This document shows positions 7,341 to 17,152 of a stretch of DNA of 45,281 nucleotides, piece after piece. Made by a program: the position numbers and the translations under genes. The first letter of the stretch is position 1. Every line of letters starts with the position of its first letter. The stretch covers positions 1-45,281 of the forward strand of contig JAIBAQ010000027.1 of NCBI GenBank assembly GCA_019695095.1, written 5' to 3'. Origin of the DNA: Candidatus Hydrogenedentota bacterium. GTDB taxonomy: Bacteria > Hydrogenedentota > Hydrogenedentia > Hydrogenedentales > SLHB01. A model generated the notes under the pieces. That model was not told the DNA's origin. It was given only the letters and a program-made list of their open reading frames with translations, and ran no database searches.

Positions 7341-8744
7341 ATGAAGCAAAATAGTTCGTGTAAATGGACTGCAGTAACGATTACGGCTGCGCTGCTCTTC
7401 TGTTTCTCCGCGTCCGCCGCTGATACTGTCCAAGTTGTGATGTCCAGCCAGGACGGTTCTAAGAGCCTGAGTTCAGAAAGCCCACTGCAATTGGGCAAGG
7501 CTCGAAGGACCAAGGATCCGGTTATAAAGGTGGACGTGTCGAAAAAGGGCCAGTCCATACTTGGACTTGGCGCCTCATTCGATCACGCAACCTGTGAGAA
7601 TCTCTCGAAGCTCCCCCCCGAGAAGCGCGAAGAAGTCATCGAGAAACTGATGAGCCCGGAAACCGGCATCGGAATGAACCTCATGCGGGTATGTATCGGC
7701 ACGTCTGACTTTGTCGGCGAACCCTACTACACCTACAACGATCTGCCGGAAGGAGAGACCGATCCGGAGCTCACGAAGTTCTCCATTGAGAAAGACCGCG
7801 CCTACATTCTCCCCGCCATAAAGATTGCTCAGCGGAAGAACCCCAACCTGCTGCTTTTCGGTTCCCCGTGGAGTCCTCCTGCGTGGATGAAGACGTCAGG
7901 CAAGTTGGAGACCGGCAGTGTTAAGCCAGAGTGTTACCCGGCGTTTGCCAAATACCTGCTCAAGTTCATCCAGGCCTACGAGGCCGAGGGTATTCCCATG
8001 TACGCGATCACGCTGCAGAACGAGCCTCGCATGTCCCACAAGGGCTATCCCACCACGCTGTGGACTGGCGAGGAAGAGCGGGACTTCATCCGTGACCATC
8101 TTGGCCCTCTCTTCAGACAGAACAACGTGAAGACGTTGATCTGGTGCTGGGACCACAATTGGAACCGTCTCGATTTTCCGCGCGCCATTCTGTCCGATCC
8201 GCTGGCGGCGCAATATGTGGATGGCACCGCATTTCACCACTACGAGGGAAAAGTGGAGGCTCAATCGGCCTTCAAGTCCGAATTTCCGGATAAGCACATT
8301 TATTTCACCGAGGGCTCCGTCTTCCGAGCCAACGGCGCAATACGCCTGACTCAGATACTGCGCCACTGGTCTCGTTCGTATAACGCTTGGGTAATCATGC
8401 TTGATGAACACCAGAAACCCAACCGAGGTCCGCACCGGGCCAGCCCCACGTGCATAGAACTCCTGGACGATGGGTCGGTCCGGTACAACTTCGACTACTA
8501 CATGCAAGGCCAGTTCATGAAGTACATCCACCGCGACGCGGTCCGCGTGGAATCCTCGCTGCCTGATATTCGTACATTCAGTAACGTGGCATTTGTGAAT
8601 CCAGATGGCCGCGTGGTGTTGGTTGCTGCAAACTCGGCCACTACGTCGCAGGCCTTTGCAGTAGTCTGCAACGGAAAGTCATTCAAAGCAGAACTCCCGC
8701 CGTCGTCGGTGGCGACGTATATGTGGAATGTCGAAGATCGATAG
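7341..8744 (+). CDS. secreted GH30 glycoside hydrolase (glucosylceramidase-like)
   Basis: A 467-residue protein with a cleavable signal peptide ending near ASAADT and the GH30 core. Clear marks are GLGASFDHATCENL near residue 75, NLMRVCIGTSDF near 113, SPWSPPAWMKT near 175, the acid/base glutamate in TLQNEP (Glu228) and the nucleophile in YFTEGS (Glu324). Both catalytic residues are present, so it should be active on beta-linked glucose, xylose, fucose or related glycosides; the subfamily cannot be fixed by eye. The C-terminal beta-sandwich (VVLVAANSATTSQAFAVVCNGKSF) is also typical. An AAGGAG site precedes the ATG at 7341, 11 bp after the previous gene. Predicted location is the periplasm or cell surface. 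Confidence 0.92.
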   Translation: MKQNSSCKWTAVTITAALLFCFSASAADTVQVVMSSQDGSKSLSSESPLQLGKARRTKDPVIKVDVSKKGQSILGLGASFDHATCENLSKLPPEKREEVIEKLMSPETGIGMNLMRVCIGTSDFVGEPYYTYNDLPEGETDPELTKFSIEKDRAYILPAIKIAQRKNPNLLLFGSPWSPPAWMKTSGKLETGSVKPECYPAFAKYLLKFIQAYEAEGIPMYAITLQNEPRMSHKGYPTTLWTGEEERDFIRDHLGPLFRQNNVKTLIWCWDHNWNRLDFPRAILSDPLAAQYVDGTAFHHYEGKVEAQSAFKSEFPDKHIYFTEGSVFRANGAIRLTQILRHWSRSYNAWVIMLDEHQKPNRGPHRASPTCIELLDDGSVRYNFDYYMQGQFMKYIHRDAVRVESSLPDIRTFSNVAFVNPDGRVVLVAANSATTSQAFAVVCNGKSFKAELPPSSVATYMWNVEDR

Positions 8745-8878
8745 GCGGACTCCGAACTCGGGAATACCAGAATAAACGCTGACGTGCGCGTTCCGGCAGA
8801 ACCGGTACTCGGCCCCGTATCGGTAGTTGACCCGGACCTGCAAACCGAAGACTCCGAGGAGCAACAGATGGGGAGTAA

Positions 8879-10168
8879 ATGGCGTTGAGAACAAAATTGG
8901 GTCTGGTCATCGCGGCGGTTTATGTGTTGACTGTTCAGGCGGAGGTTCCGCCAGGCAACGAGTCCGCCAGACGCAGTCATCCGGAAAACGACCTGCTTGC
9001 GCATCCCTCGATACGCATTACGGTGGGACTTCGCGCGGCAGACATCGTCGGTGACGACAATCGTGCAATTCAGGCTGCGGTAGACTATGTGGGCCAGCTC
9101 GGCGGGGGGACTGTCGAAGTCGGCCCCGGCGAGTATTGGATGCGCGACTCGTTACATATGCGTACGGGAGTTACCCTGCGGGGAGCCGGCGATAAGACCG
9201 TGCTGAAGAAGTGTGACGAGGTGCGCAGCCTACTGTCGGCTGACGGCGATTTCGGCGAGTATGCAGTAACGGTTCAGAATCCTGACGGTTTCGAGGTCGG
9301 CTATGGCATTCACGTCGCCACAAAGCGCGTCAACGGCTTTCATACGATATGTGCGACGATTCTGAACAAGAAGGACAACTATCTAACCTTGAGCCGTCCG
9401 CTCAATGCGGACTGCATGATAGCCGACGATGCCTACGCAGCGACTATTTTCCCTGTCATCAGCGCTTACCACGTGGAGGACTTTCGAATCGAGAATCTCA
9501 CCGTTGACGGCAACCATGTAAAGAATGGCCGCATAGACGGGTGCCGGGGAGCGGGAATCTTCTTCTATCAGGGACATGGCGGCGTGATGGAGGGCTGCAC
9601 TGTCCGTGGTTATAGCGGAGACGGCATCAGCTTCCAGCAGTCCAACGATGTGCAGGTTTTGAACTGCGTCGTTGAGCGTTGTACCGGTGGCGGTATTCAT
9701 CCCGGAAGCGGTTCGCAGCGGGCGGTCGTGCGCGGTTGCAGGTCTCGGCACAACGGGGCGGACGGCTTCTTCTTCTGTTGGCGCGTACGCGACGCGGTGG
9801 TCGAAGACAATGAGTTCTGTAACAACGGCGCAACGGGCATTTCCATCGGCCACAAAGACACAGACAACATCATCCACCGGAACATCATCTCGAACAACGC
9901 GCAGGGGGGCGTCCTCTGGCGCGACGAAACAGAACCGATGGCGGCGCACAATATCACGTTCACGGAGAACATAGTACGCAACAATCGCCAGGTCGGTCTG
10001 AATATCGAAGGCACGACAAACGGCACCGTCATTCGTGGGAATACCATCGAGTGCGATGACCCGAAGGACGCGGGCATCCGCATCGGCGAAAAGGCGGGAG
10101 ACGTCACGCTTGACGACAATCGCATCAAAGCGGTCAAGCCGTTGCTCGACGAGCGCCGTCGACGATAG
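8879..10168 (+). CDS. secreted right-handed parallel beta-helix protein
   Basis: A 429-residue protein with an N-terminal hydrophobic leader (LGLVIAAVYVLTVQA). It opens with a pectate-lyase-3-like segment (DDNRAIQAAVDYVGQLGGGT, VEVGPGEYW, GVTLRGAG). It then runs through many short coils of the NosD/beta-helix type (VEDFRIENLTVDGN, GVMEGCTVRGYSGDGIS, VQVLNCVVERCTGGGI, HNITFTENIVRNNRQVGLN). Such proteins bind or cleave polysaccharides, being lyases, epimerases or galacturonidase-like enzymes. Catalytic residues cannot be picked out here. A GGGAG site lies at 8871-8875 before the ATG at 8879. The gap of 134 bp to the GH30 gene shows no clear promoter. Confidence 0.82.
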   Translation: MALRTKLGLVIAAVYVLTVQAEVPPGNESARRSHPENDLLAHPSIRITVGLRAADIVGDDNRAIQAAVDYVGQLGGGTVEVGPGEYWMRDSLHMRTGVTLRGAGDKTVLKKCDEVRSLLSADGDFGEYAVTVQNPDGFEVGYGIHVATKRVNGFHTICATILNKKDNYLTLSRPLNADCMIADDAYAATIFPVISAYHVEDFRIENLTVDGNHVKNGRIDGCRGAGIFFYQGHGGVMEGCTVRGYSGDGISFQQSNDVQVLNCVVERCTGGGIHPGSGSQRAVVRGCRSRHNGADGFFFCWRVRDAVVEDNEFCNNGATGISIGHKDTDNIIHRNIISNNAQGGVLWRDETEPMAAHNITFTENIVRNNRQVGLNIEGTTNGTVIRGNTIECDDPKDAGIRIGEKAGDVTLDDNRIKAVKPLLDERRRR

Positions 10169-10230
10169 CGGCCAGTTATCGAGAGGCATCCATTGACCGA
10201 GAACCTGACGGAGATTGATTCTTGAGGCTC

Positions 10231-11688
10231 ATGATGAGGAGTACGCTAATCCAACTCACAATCGCCCTGAGCTGCCTGACTTTGTCCGTATTGGGCCAGG
10301 AAAAGAACTATGTTCCGGTCAAGGACACAGTTGTCGCTGAAAAGATTAAAAAATGGCAGGACCTGAAGTTTGGACTCTTCATGCATTGGGGACCCTATTC
10401 GCAATGGGGCACGGAAGCATCTTGGACCATTTGCCCGGGTGACTGGCCCTTCCGGTTCAATGACCGGAATTTAGAGGACTATTTCGCGTACTTGAAGGAC
10501 TACGAAAACCTTCCGAAGACCTTCAATCCGCTTCAGTTCGATCCGGAGCGGTGGGCGAAGGCAGCCAAAGAAGCGGGCATGCGCTATGTCGTCTTCACGA
10601 CCAAACATCACGACGGGTTCTGCATGTATGACACTGCGGAGACCGATTACAAGATAACCGGCACGTCATGCCCATTCTCGGTTAATCCCAAAGCAGACGT
10701 GACAAGGGAAATTTTTAACAGCTTCCGGAAAGAAGGTTTTTGGATTGGAGCGTACTTCTCGAAAGCCGACTGGCACAGCAATGATTATTGGTGGAGGAGG
10801 TTTCCTCCATATGACCAGAACGTGAATTACAATCCGGCGGATTACCCTGAACGCTGGGATCGTTTTGTGCAGTTCACCCACCGGCAGATACTTGAGATCC
10901 TCAGCAAGTACGGACCTGTCGATATCCTCTGGCTCGATCCGCAGGACGTACAAAAACGAAGCCGCGAGGAATTGGAGGCGTACTACAAAAAGTGCGTGAC
11001 CAGCGACAACGGATTCGTCAAGGCCCGCCAGGTGAATCAGGACCTGGGCATGGATGAACTGGTGGCGAAAGCAAGAGCCATTCAGCCATCGCTAATTGTT
11101 GTTGACCGGTTTGTTGGAGGCGCGCACGAGAACTATATCACGCCAGAAAACACAGTCCCTGAAAAGGCACTCGACTTTCCCTGGGAATCCTGCATCACCA
11201 GCTGCAATAGCTGGAGCTATATGTTCAATGCAGAATACGTGAGCGGCTTCGAAGTAATTCACAAGTTGGTTGATATTGTGGCCAAAGGAGGCAACCTGCT
11301 GCTGAACATTCCCCCCAGCCCTACCGGAACTTGGGACGACCCGATATATGTGATGCTCAGGGAAGTTGGCGACTGGATGAAGGTGAACAATGAAGCCATT
11401 TACAGCACACGCTCGCTTCCCCCTTACGTAGATGGAAAACTTCGCTTCACACAGAAAGCGGATGGGAAGAGATTCGTTATCTATCTACCCGATAAGGACG
11501 AACACGTTATTCCACGGGAAATCAGGATCGCTGATTTCCCGCTGGCTTCCGGCGCGAGAATTTCGGTTTTGGGCGGCCCAGAGACCGTCTCCTGGAGTCG
11601 AGAAGGTAACGCTGTAACCATCGCAATTCCCGAATCCCTGTCGGCGAATCCTCCTTGCTTACACGCGTGGGTCTTCAAGGTGGACTGA
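10231..11688 (+). CDS. secreted GH29 alpha-L-fucosidase
   Basis: A 485-residue protein with a signal peptide (STLIQLTIALSCLTLSVLGQ) and a full GH29 catalytic domain. Marks are WQDLKFGLFMHWGPYSQWG, YVVFTTKHHDGFCMYDTAET, the nucleophile aspartate in DILWLDPQ (Asp236 from this start), and KGGNLLLNIPPSPTG near the end of the barrel. A small C-terminal beta-sandwich follows. It should release terminal L-fucose from polysaccharides or glycoconjugates in the periplasm or outside the cell. The frame is open from TTG 10222. ATG 10231 or ATG 10234 is more likely, because TGAGG at 10223-10227 sits just upstream. With the GH30, beta-helix and ceramidase-like genes it points to a fucose-containing glycan as target. 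Confidence 0.93.
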   Translation: MMRSTLIQLTIALSCLTLSVLGQEKNYVPVKDTVVAEKIKKWQDLKFGLFMHWGPYSQWGTEASWTICPGDWPFRFNDRNLEDYFAYLKDYENLPKTFNPLQFDPERWAKAAKEAGMRYVVFTTKHHDGFCMYDTAETDYKITGTSCPFSVNPKADVTREIFNSFRKEGFWIGAYFSKADWHSNDYWWRRFPPYDQNVNYNPADYPERWDRFVQFTHRQILEILSKYGPVDILWLDPQDVQKRSREELEAYYKKCVTSDNGFVKARQVNQDLGMDELVAKARAIQPSLIVVDRFVGGAHENYITPENTVPEKALDFPWESCITSCNSWSYMFNAEYVSGFEVIHKLVDIVAKGGNLLLNIPPSPTGTWDDPIYVMLREVGDWMKVNNEAIYSTRSLPPYVDGKLRFTQKADGKRFVIYLPDKDEHVIPREIRIADFPLASGARISVLGGPETVSWSREGNAVTIAIPESLSANPPCLHAWVFKVD

Positions 11689-11829
11689 GAGGATTGCGGA
11701 GTCCCTCCAGAAGGGGGATACCGTATACCTGATAAACGATAGTCGTTAACCGTACTGCTTGTTGGGCAAGTCAGATGCGGAGCGATACACAACAAGCTGC
11801 AACATGGTGGCAAAAAGGCACTGAAACGA

Positions 11830-14034
11830 ATGAAAGTCAAGCCAGAATCACCCATGAGTGCCCTCGCCCTGTGGCTCGCCATGCTCGTCGGATGGGGCCT
11901 GGCCGTCCCGACGCTCGCTGCCGACGATCCGCCGTGGTTCAGCCGCGCATTGGTTGGCTTGGAGGTCGGCCCAACCGGTGCGCAGTTCGCAGGCGGCGAG
12001 CATGCGCCGGATTATGCCCGCAACTTCAATGGCGCGGAAATCGTTCGTCACAGCGTGGCGGCGCACGCCGATTACCTTGTGCTGTGGGTTAGGGACAGCG
12101 ATTTCACGTTTCATAGTTCCGGACTGGTTACAAAGCCGGTTGGGCTCGGCGAACGCGATGTGTTGCGCGAGGCGGTTGACGAGGCCCGCAAACATCAGTT
12201 GCCCATTATCGCCTACTGTCAGCTTCAGTATCCCGCCCACGAACTGCGTCAGCATCCCGAATGGAAAATGCGTCAGGCGGATGGCAAACCCATTGACCAT
12301 CTTGTCTGTTTCAACTCGCCCTACGCGAATGTCGTCAAGGACCTGTTGGCCGAAATCATGAGCTACGGCATCGCCGGCTTCCACCTCGATATGGTGGATC
12401 AGGGTTTCGGTCCGCCGCACGGTTGCTGGTGTGAGTATTGCCAGAAGCGTTTTCAGGCCGACTACGGGCGTCCTATGCCTAAGGAGATAAACTGGGGTGA
12501 TGACGACTGGGATCGGATGCTGCAGTTCCGATATGCGACGAGCGATCGGTTTGAGAAGATGCTGACCGAACACATCCGCCGCCTCAACCCGCGCGTGACG
12601 GTCGACTTCAATTACCACGGCAACCCGCCCTTTTCGTGGGAAGTGGGCCAGACTCCCGTGGTGCATGCAGGCAATGGCGATTTCGTGACTGGCGAAGCGG
12701 GACTCTGGGCCTTCGGCGCTCTGTCGGCCAGCTTCAACGCCGAATGGTATCGCGCGGCCACTCCCGGCAGGCCGTTCCAAGTCGCCGTGCAGCGCGGCGT
12801 GCGCATGTATCACGACCAAACCACCCGCCCGCTAAATGACATGCGCTGGGAGTTGTTCACGCTGCTTGCGCATGGCGCGTTCGTCACGATGATTGACAAG
12901 ACGGCCTACGACGGCTCGCTCGACCCGGTGGCCTATGACCGTATCGGTGCGCTACTCGGCGAAGCGCAGTCTAAACGGAACGAATTCGGTTACGCGCCCC
13001 TCCGTGAGGTCGGCATTTACTTCAGTGCACGGTCCCGTGACTGGATCGGACGTGACAAACCCGCGACGTGGTTCCAGAGCGTCCAAGGCGCGCACAAGGC
13101 GTGCGTATACGAACATCTCGGATTCGGTTTTCTGTTCGATCAGAATCTGACCCTCGAAGGCTTGAAGCAATTCCCGGTTGTATGTCTGCCAAACGCCGGA
13201 ATCCTCACGGAACCCGAAGTAAACCTGTTCAGGCGCTATGTGCAGGAGGGGGGCAATCTAATCGTCACGGGCCAGAGCGGACAGTTCGATCGCATGGGCA
13301 GGCCACTGGCAGCCTCGACGCTGGAGGAGTTGATCGGGGCGAAGGTAGAAGGTCGGCTCGAAACCTCGGACAACTGGATGCGGTTCGCGAACGGGACTGA
13401 GGCGCCGCCGGAGCTGACCGCCGGACTTCCTCCTGACTGGCCCTTTCTGGTCTGTGGCCCGGCCACTCTGTACGAGCCAACCACCGCGACCTCTGTTGGC
13501 GATTTGCTCGATTCCCATCGCGTTTCACTCGCGAAGCCCGAGGGCTACAACGCTGACTGGCCGCTCAGCGCGCGAAAGGTTGTTGGCCCTGCCGTTCTCG
13601 TGAATTCCGTCGGCAAGGGTGTGGTACTCACCTTTGCGGGCTCACCCGATTTTGCGACTGCCGGAGAACATCATATCGTCGAGACCAGAAAGTTGTGGGC
13701 AAATGCCGTGCGGTTCCTGAATCCCGCTCCACGCGTCCGGATCGAGGCTCCAGCCAACGTGGAGGCGGTTGTGACGGATGATCTGGAGACGCGGACGCTG
13801 CGCATCCATCTCATTGCCTACAACGCGACGCCTCAAACGACGCCGGTCAAGGAACGGCCCTACGTTCTGCCCGGCCTTATCGAGGATACGCCCATGTTCC
13901 GGGCCGGCATCGAACTTCGCGATGGTTTGAAGAGGGCGAGGGCTCTGAATCGAACGTCACAGATCAAACAGCGTGGCAACCGAGTGGAACTCATCGTCTC
14001 AGATATCCACGAAGTCATCAATTGCAGGTACTAG
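11830..14034 (+). CDS. secreted GHL6-type (alpha-amylase/alpha-fucosidase-like) protein with trimerisation-like domain
   Basis: A 734-residue protein with a signal peptide (SALALWLAMLVGWGLAVP). Residues of about 50-350 look like the hypothetical glycosyl hydrolase 6 (GHL6) barrel: WVRDSDFTFHSSGL, IIAYCQLQYPAHEL, GFHLDMVDQGFG, then CWCEYCQKRFQADYG, a Cys-x2-Cys element common in this family. Next comes an alpha/beta domain like the beta-galactosidase trimerisation domain (VVCLPNAGILTEPEVNLFRR, GGNLIVTGQSG) and a C-terminal beta domain. The substrate is unknown; the context suggests exported glycan processing. ATG 11830 is used; ATG 11854 would give an equally good leader. The 141 bp before it hold a weak hairpin (TCCCTC-CAGAA-GGGGGA). 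Confidence 0.8.
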   Translation: MKVKPESPMSALALWLAMLVGWGLAVPTLAADDPPWFSRALVGLEVGPTGAQFAGGEHAPDYARNFNGAEIVRHSVAAHADYLVLWVRDSDFTFHSSGLVTKPVGLGERDVLREAVDEARKHQLPIIAYCQLQYPAHELRQHPEWKMRQADGKPIDHLVCFNSPYANVVKDLLAEIMSYGIAGFHLDMVDQGFGPPHGCWCEYCQKRFQADYGRPMPKEINWGDDDWDRMLQFRYATSDRFEKMLTEHIRRLNPRVTVDFNYHGNPPFSWEVGQTPVVHAGNGDFVTGEAGLWAFGALSASFNAEWYRAATPGRPFQVAVQRGVRMYHDQTTRPLNDMRWELFTLLAHGAFVTMIDKTAYDGSLDPVAYDRIGALLGEAQSKRNEFGYAPLREVGIYFSARSRDWIGRDKPATWFQSVQGAHKACVYEHLGFGFLFDQNLTLEGLKQFPVVCLPNAGILTEPEVNLFRRYVQEGGNLIVTGQSGQFDRMGRPLAASTLEELIGAKVEGRLETSDNWMRFANGTEAPPELTAGLPPDWPFLVCGPATLYEPTTATSVGDLLDSHRVSLAKPEGYNADWPLSARKVVGPAVLVNSVGKGVVLTFAGSPDFATAGEHHIVETRKLWANAVRFLNPAPRVRIEAPANVEAVVTDDLETRTLRIHLIAYNATPQTTPVKERPYVLPGLIEDTPMFRAGIELRDGLKRARALNRTSQIKQRGNRVELIVSDIHEVINCRY

Positions 14035-14103
14035 AGTTGGTCGGCGCTTCGAGTGCCGTTTACGCGATTCCGGCTAACACAGGCAGAACTTATCATCACG
14101 TAG

Positions 14104-14670
14104 CGCGGCCTGGACGGACCGACGCAGTTGTTGCCTGTTCTCTCTAAGTTCGTGCAGACCGCTGACCGGCAATGGGGGGAGGCGAGCATCGCCATGCTCC
14201 AGGATCAACTCCGCGCGCTTGAAGAGGAAGTCCGGGCCAATGGGTGGGTGTGGCAGGATGCCGAACCCACGGCCTTCATACCGGTGTACCGCAAGTACCT
14301 CATCGCGGGCGGCCTCATGACGTAAAAAGATCCCTGTTTCAAGGATCACTGCCTCTACGATTGCTGCAACCTCCACATCTGGGGCACTAAGCCAATCGAA
14401 TGGCGCGGGCCCTGCCATCGCTCTATGCCCGAGGCATTGGCTAAGGGATGGGCAGCGAAATGGTAGTCAGACATTCCCGAGGCCGAGCATTGCACGAAGT
14501 ACTCCGGGCAGGTCTGTGAGGATTTCTGGCTCGTGAGCGGCATTTTCCGCGACGTGTACCCATGTTCTCCTCTCAACGTGCACATCCGCGATAGGACGTT
14601 AGCAAAAGTAGCCGAGTTCGCCGTATCGCATATGGATAGCCCTAGAGACCGCTGCTTGCCACCGACGTAG
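14104..14670 (+). pseudogene. decayed gene with a GH2-like sugar-binding segment
   Basis: One reading frame stays protein-like from 14104 to 14670 but is broken by TAA at 14323-14325 and TAG at 14464-14466, and has no start codon in a sensible context. The last part reads CEDFWLVSGIFRDVY (14515-14559) followed by LNVHIRD (14572-14592). This matches the GH2 N-terminal sugar-binding domain signature, where DFW-x-LSGIFRDVYL and VHIRD occur in the same order. The upstream part (ANGWVWQDAEPTAFIPVYRK, HIWGTKPIEWRGPC) is not recognised and may be from the same or another lost gene. It lies directly after the glycosidase genes on the same strand, as if a beta-galactosidase-type member of the locus had been lost. 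Confidence 0.6.
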
Positions 14671-14833
14671 TAGCAGGCTTAATACACGCAAATCGTTTTC
14701 AGAGAGAGGCCGTGACACTCATTCCTTCTTGTCGGAGCCCAGATTGTGTGGCGAACTCTCTCTTTCGGCGGCAGGAAGGGCGGATGCGATTCACAAGTAT
14801 CACATTAAGTATCATACCGGCCATTTCGGGCAT

Positions 14834-14862
14834 AAAAAAAGGACTTACGCTAGCGTAAGTCC
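14834..14862 (-). terminator. intrinsic terminator of tRNA-fMet
   Basis: 14841-14862 is a perfect 22-bp palindrome (GGACTTACGCT and its complement). On the minus strand it is followed by seven T (the A run at 14834-14840). It begins 11 bp beyond the encoded CCA end of the tRNA, so it is a textbook rho-independent terminator for that transcript. Confidence 0.9.
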
Positions 14863-14873
14863 TCGACTTGTAA

Positions 14874-14950
<77 letters not shown>

Positions 14951-14965
14951 TCAGATTGAAGAGCT

Positions 14966-14994
14966 AGTATAGCAATCGAAAACGGCTAAGTCAA
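14966..14994 (-). promoter_or_regulatory. sigma-70 promoter of tRNA-fMet
   Basis: On the minus strand TTGACT (14989-14994) and TATACT (14966-14971) are separated by exactly 17 bases. The start point would lie close to 14959, about 9 bases before the mature 5' end of the tRNA at 14950. Both hexamers match the consensus at 5 of 6 positions. Confidence 0.8.
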
Positions 14995-15082
14995 ACTTCG
15001 AGCGCACATTTCTTGAACCACCACAATTCGCTGATCTCTGCATGCGATGGATTGCTCCCAGAGATAGACGCGTAAAACAAAA

Positions 15083-15111
15083 TTGACACGGCACGGCGCA
15101 AATGAAAGAAT
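15083..15111 (+). promoter_or_regulatory. promoter of the acetyl-CoA synthetase gene
   Basis: TTGACA (15083-15088), a 17-base spacer and AAGAAT (15106-15111) would start transcription near 15118, giving a leader of about 70 bases. A 7-bp hairpin (TCCCCGC, loop GTCTGG, GCGGGGA) lies in that leader at 15142-15161, ahead of the ribosome-binding site. The -35 box covers the start codon of the longer open frame, which argues for the start at 15191. Confidence 0.6.
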
Positions 15112-15190
15112 GTCGCCGGTCTGTCTGCAAGGTGGTCGGAATCCCCGCGTCTGGGCGGGGAGTATCCATGCTGTGGGAGGTAATACAGCC

Positions 15191-17152
15191 GTGAGTGTTG
15201 CCATTGATCATGTCCTGGTGGAGAATCGTCATTTCGAGCCCAGCACCGAATTCTCCAAGAAAGCCAAAGTCCGCTCGTCCGAAGAATATGAGCGGATGTA
15301 CCGCGAATCCATCGAAGATCCCGAAGCATTCTGGGGAAAGGCCGCGTCCGAACTTCATTGGTTCAAGAAGTGGAAGCGTGTACTAAACGACGACAATGCC
15401 CCCTTCTACAAGTGGTTTGAAGGTGGCAAAACGAACGTGTCCTACAACTGCCTCGACGTGCATTTGAAGACGTGGCGCAAGAACAAGGCCGCGATCATCT
15501 GGGAAGGCGAACCCTACGGGCAGCGGACAATTCTTACGTACCGCGAGTTGCACCGTCAGGTCTGCAAGTTCGCCAACGCATTGCGCGGTCTCGGCGTGAA
15601 ACCCGGCGACCGCGTCGCCATTTATCTGCCCATGATTCCGGAGTTGGCGATCGCGATGCTGGCCTGTGCGCGAATCGGCGCAGTCCATTCAATCATCTTC
15701 GCCGGATTCAGCGCGAGCGCGTTGGTGGACCGCATCAATGACGCCGGCGCGAGCGTCGTGATCACGTCCGATGGCGGATATCGCCGCGGACAAGTCGTCG
15801 AACTCAAGAAGGCCGTCGACGAAGCGCTTCTGAAGTGTCCGACGGTCGCGCGCGTCATCGTCGTTGAACGCACGCACACACCGGTTCAGATGGTCCACGG
15901 TCGCGACATCTTCTGGCACGAGATCATGCTCATGCCTTCGGATGTGTGCCCGCCGGAAGAACTGGATGCGGAACATCCGCTGTACATTCTGTACACGTCC
16001 GGTTCGACAGGAAAACCAAAAGGCATTCTGCACACCACGGGCGGATACATGGTCGGAACGTATCTCTCTTCAAAGTACGTATTCGATCTTCGTGAAGAGG
16101 ATACGTTCTGGTGCAGTGCGGACATCGGGTGGGTTACCGGTCACAGCTATGTGATCTACGGCATCCTCACCAACGGCGCGACGACCGTCATGTACGAAGG
16201 TGCGCCCAACTATCCGACACCTGACCGGTTCTGGCAAATCATCGAGCGCTACCAAGTCACCGTGTTCTATACCGCGCCTACCGCCATTCGCGCGTTTTCG
16301 CGCTGGGGTGAAGGTTGGCCCGCGAAACACGACTTGAGCAGTCTGCGTTTACTTGGCACCGTGGGTGAACCAATTAACCCCGAAGCCTGGATGTGGTATC
16401 ACAAGTACATCGGCAACGAGCGCTGTCCGATTGTCGATACGTGGTGGCAAACCGAAACCGGTAGCATCATGATCACAACACTCCCCGGCGCCATGAGTGC
16501 AAAGCCTGGCTCAGCGGGACGCCCGTTCTTCGGCGTAAAGCCGATGATAGTCGACGAAGAAGGCAACGAAGTTGACCATTCGCACAGCGGCCTTCTGGTG
16601 CTGACAGGACCGTGGCCCGCCATGCTGCGCACGCTTTACCATGCGGATGACCGCTTCAAGGATGTCTATTGGTCGAAGTTCGCCAAACAAGGTTGGTACT
16701 TCACGGGTGACGGCGCCTACGTTGACGAAAACGGCTACTACATGATCATCGGTCGCATTGATGACGTGATCAACGTTTCGGGACACCGTCTAGGTACGAT
16801 GGAAATCGAATCGGCCCTCGTGTCGCATCCTATGGTCGCGGAAGCGGCCGTTGTGGGTTACCCGCACGAGATCAAAGGGCAGGGTGTCTGCGCGTTCGTG
16901 TCGGTGCCCGTCGGTACAACTCCAACGGAACGCGACAAAGATACACTCCGGGAACACGTGGCGAAGGAAATCGGCGCGATTGCCAAGCCCGACCAGATTC
17001 GTTTTACGGATGCGCTGCCCAAGACGCGATCGGGCAAGATCATGCGTCGTCTGCTGCGCGATGTGGCTGCGGGCCGCGACACAAGCGGCGATACCACCAC
17101 CCTGGAGGATTTCAGCGTATTGGCGAAGCTGCGAGAAGATCAGGAAGGGTAG
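15191..17152 (+). CDS. acs: acetyl-CoA synthetase (AMP-forming)
   Basis: A 653-residue member of the ANL superfamily, matching the usual length of about 650. It activates acetate through acetyl-AMP to acetyl-CoA in the cytoplasm. Visible motifs: the ATP-binding loop [11 protein letters not shown] near residue 267, WWQTETGS in the acetate/AMP site, [20 protein letters not shown] with the hinge aspartate, [13 protein letters not shown], and the C-terminal [11 protein letters not shown] whose Lys616 corresponds to the acetylation-controlled lysine of this family. The start is GTG 15191 with GGGAGG at 15175-15180; the frame stays open to 15083, but that would overlap the promoter. The stop codon TAG (17150-17152) lies at the very edge of a dispersed repeat, whose first hairpin begins 4 bases later and may help end transcription. 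Confidence 0.96.
   Translation: MSVAIDHVLVENRHFEPSTEFSKKAKVRSSEEYERMYRESIEDPEAFWGKAASELHWFKKWKRVLNDDNAPFYKWFEGGKTNVSYNCLDVHLKTWRKNKAAIIWEGEPYGQRTILTYRELHRQVCKFANALRGLGVKPGDRVAIYLPMIPELAIAMLACARIGAVHSIIFAGFSASALVDRINDAGASVVITSDGGYRRGQVVELKKAVDEALLKCPTVARVIVVERTHTPVQMVHGRDIFWHEIMLMPSDVCPPEELDAEHPLYILYTSGSTGKPKGILHTTGGYMVGTYLSSKYVFDLREEDTFWCSADIGWVTGHSYVIYGILTNGATTVMYEGAPNYPTPDRFWQIIERYQVTVFYTAPTAIRAFSRWGEGWPAKHDLSSLRLLGTVGEPINPEAWMWYHKYIGNERCPIVDTWWQTETGSIMITTLPGAMSAKPGSAGRPFFGVKPMIVDEEGNEVDHSHSGLLVLTGPWPAMLRTLYHADDRFKDVYWSKFAKQGWYFTGDGAYVDENGYYMIIGRIDDVINVSGHRLGTMEIESALVSHPMVAEAAVVGYPHEIKGQGVCAFVSVPVGTTPTERDKDTLREHVAKEIGAIAKPDQIRFTDALPKTRSGKIMRRLLRDVAAGRDTSGDTTTLEDFSVLAKLREDQEG

Noticed and set aside
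9383-10189. 268-residue minus-strand frame opposite the beta-helix gene
   Set aside because: The beta-helix protein has a leader, a ribosome-binding site and clear coils; the opposite frame shows none of these.
14323-14466. Reading the two in-frame stops (TAA, TAG) of the GH2-like stretch as recoded codons
   Set aside because: Other genes in the window use TAA and TAG as normal stops, there is no start in front, and no stimulatory structure is evident. Decay is the simpler explanation.
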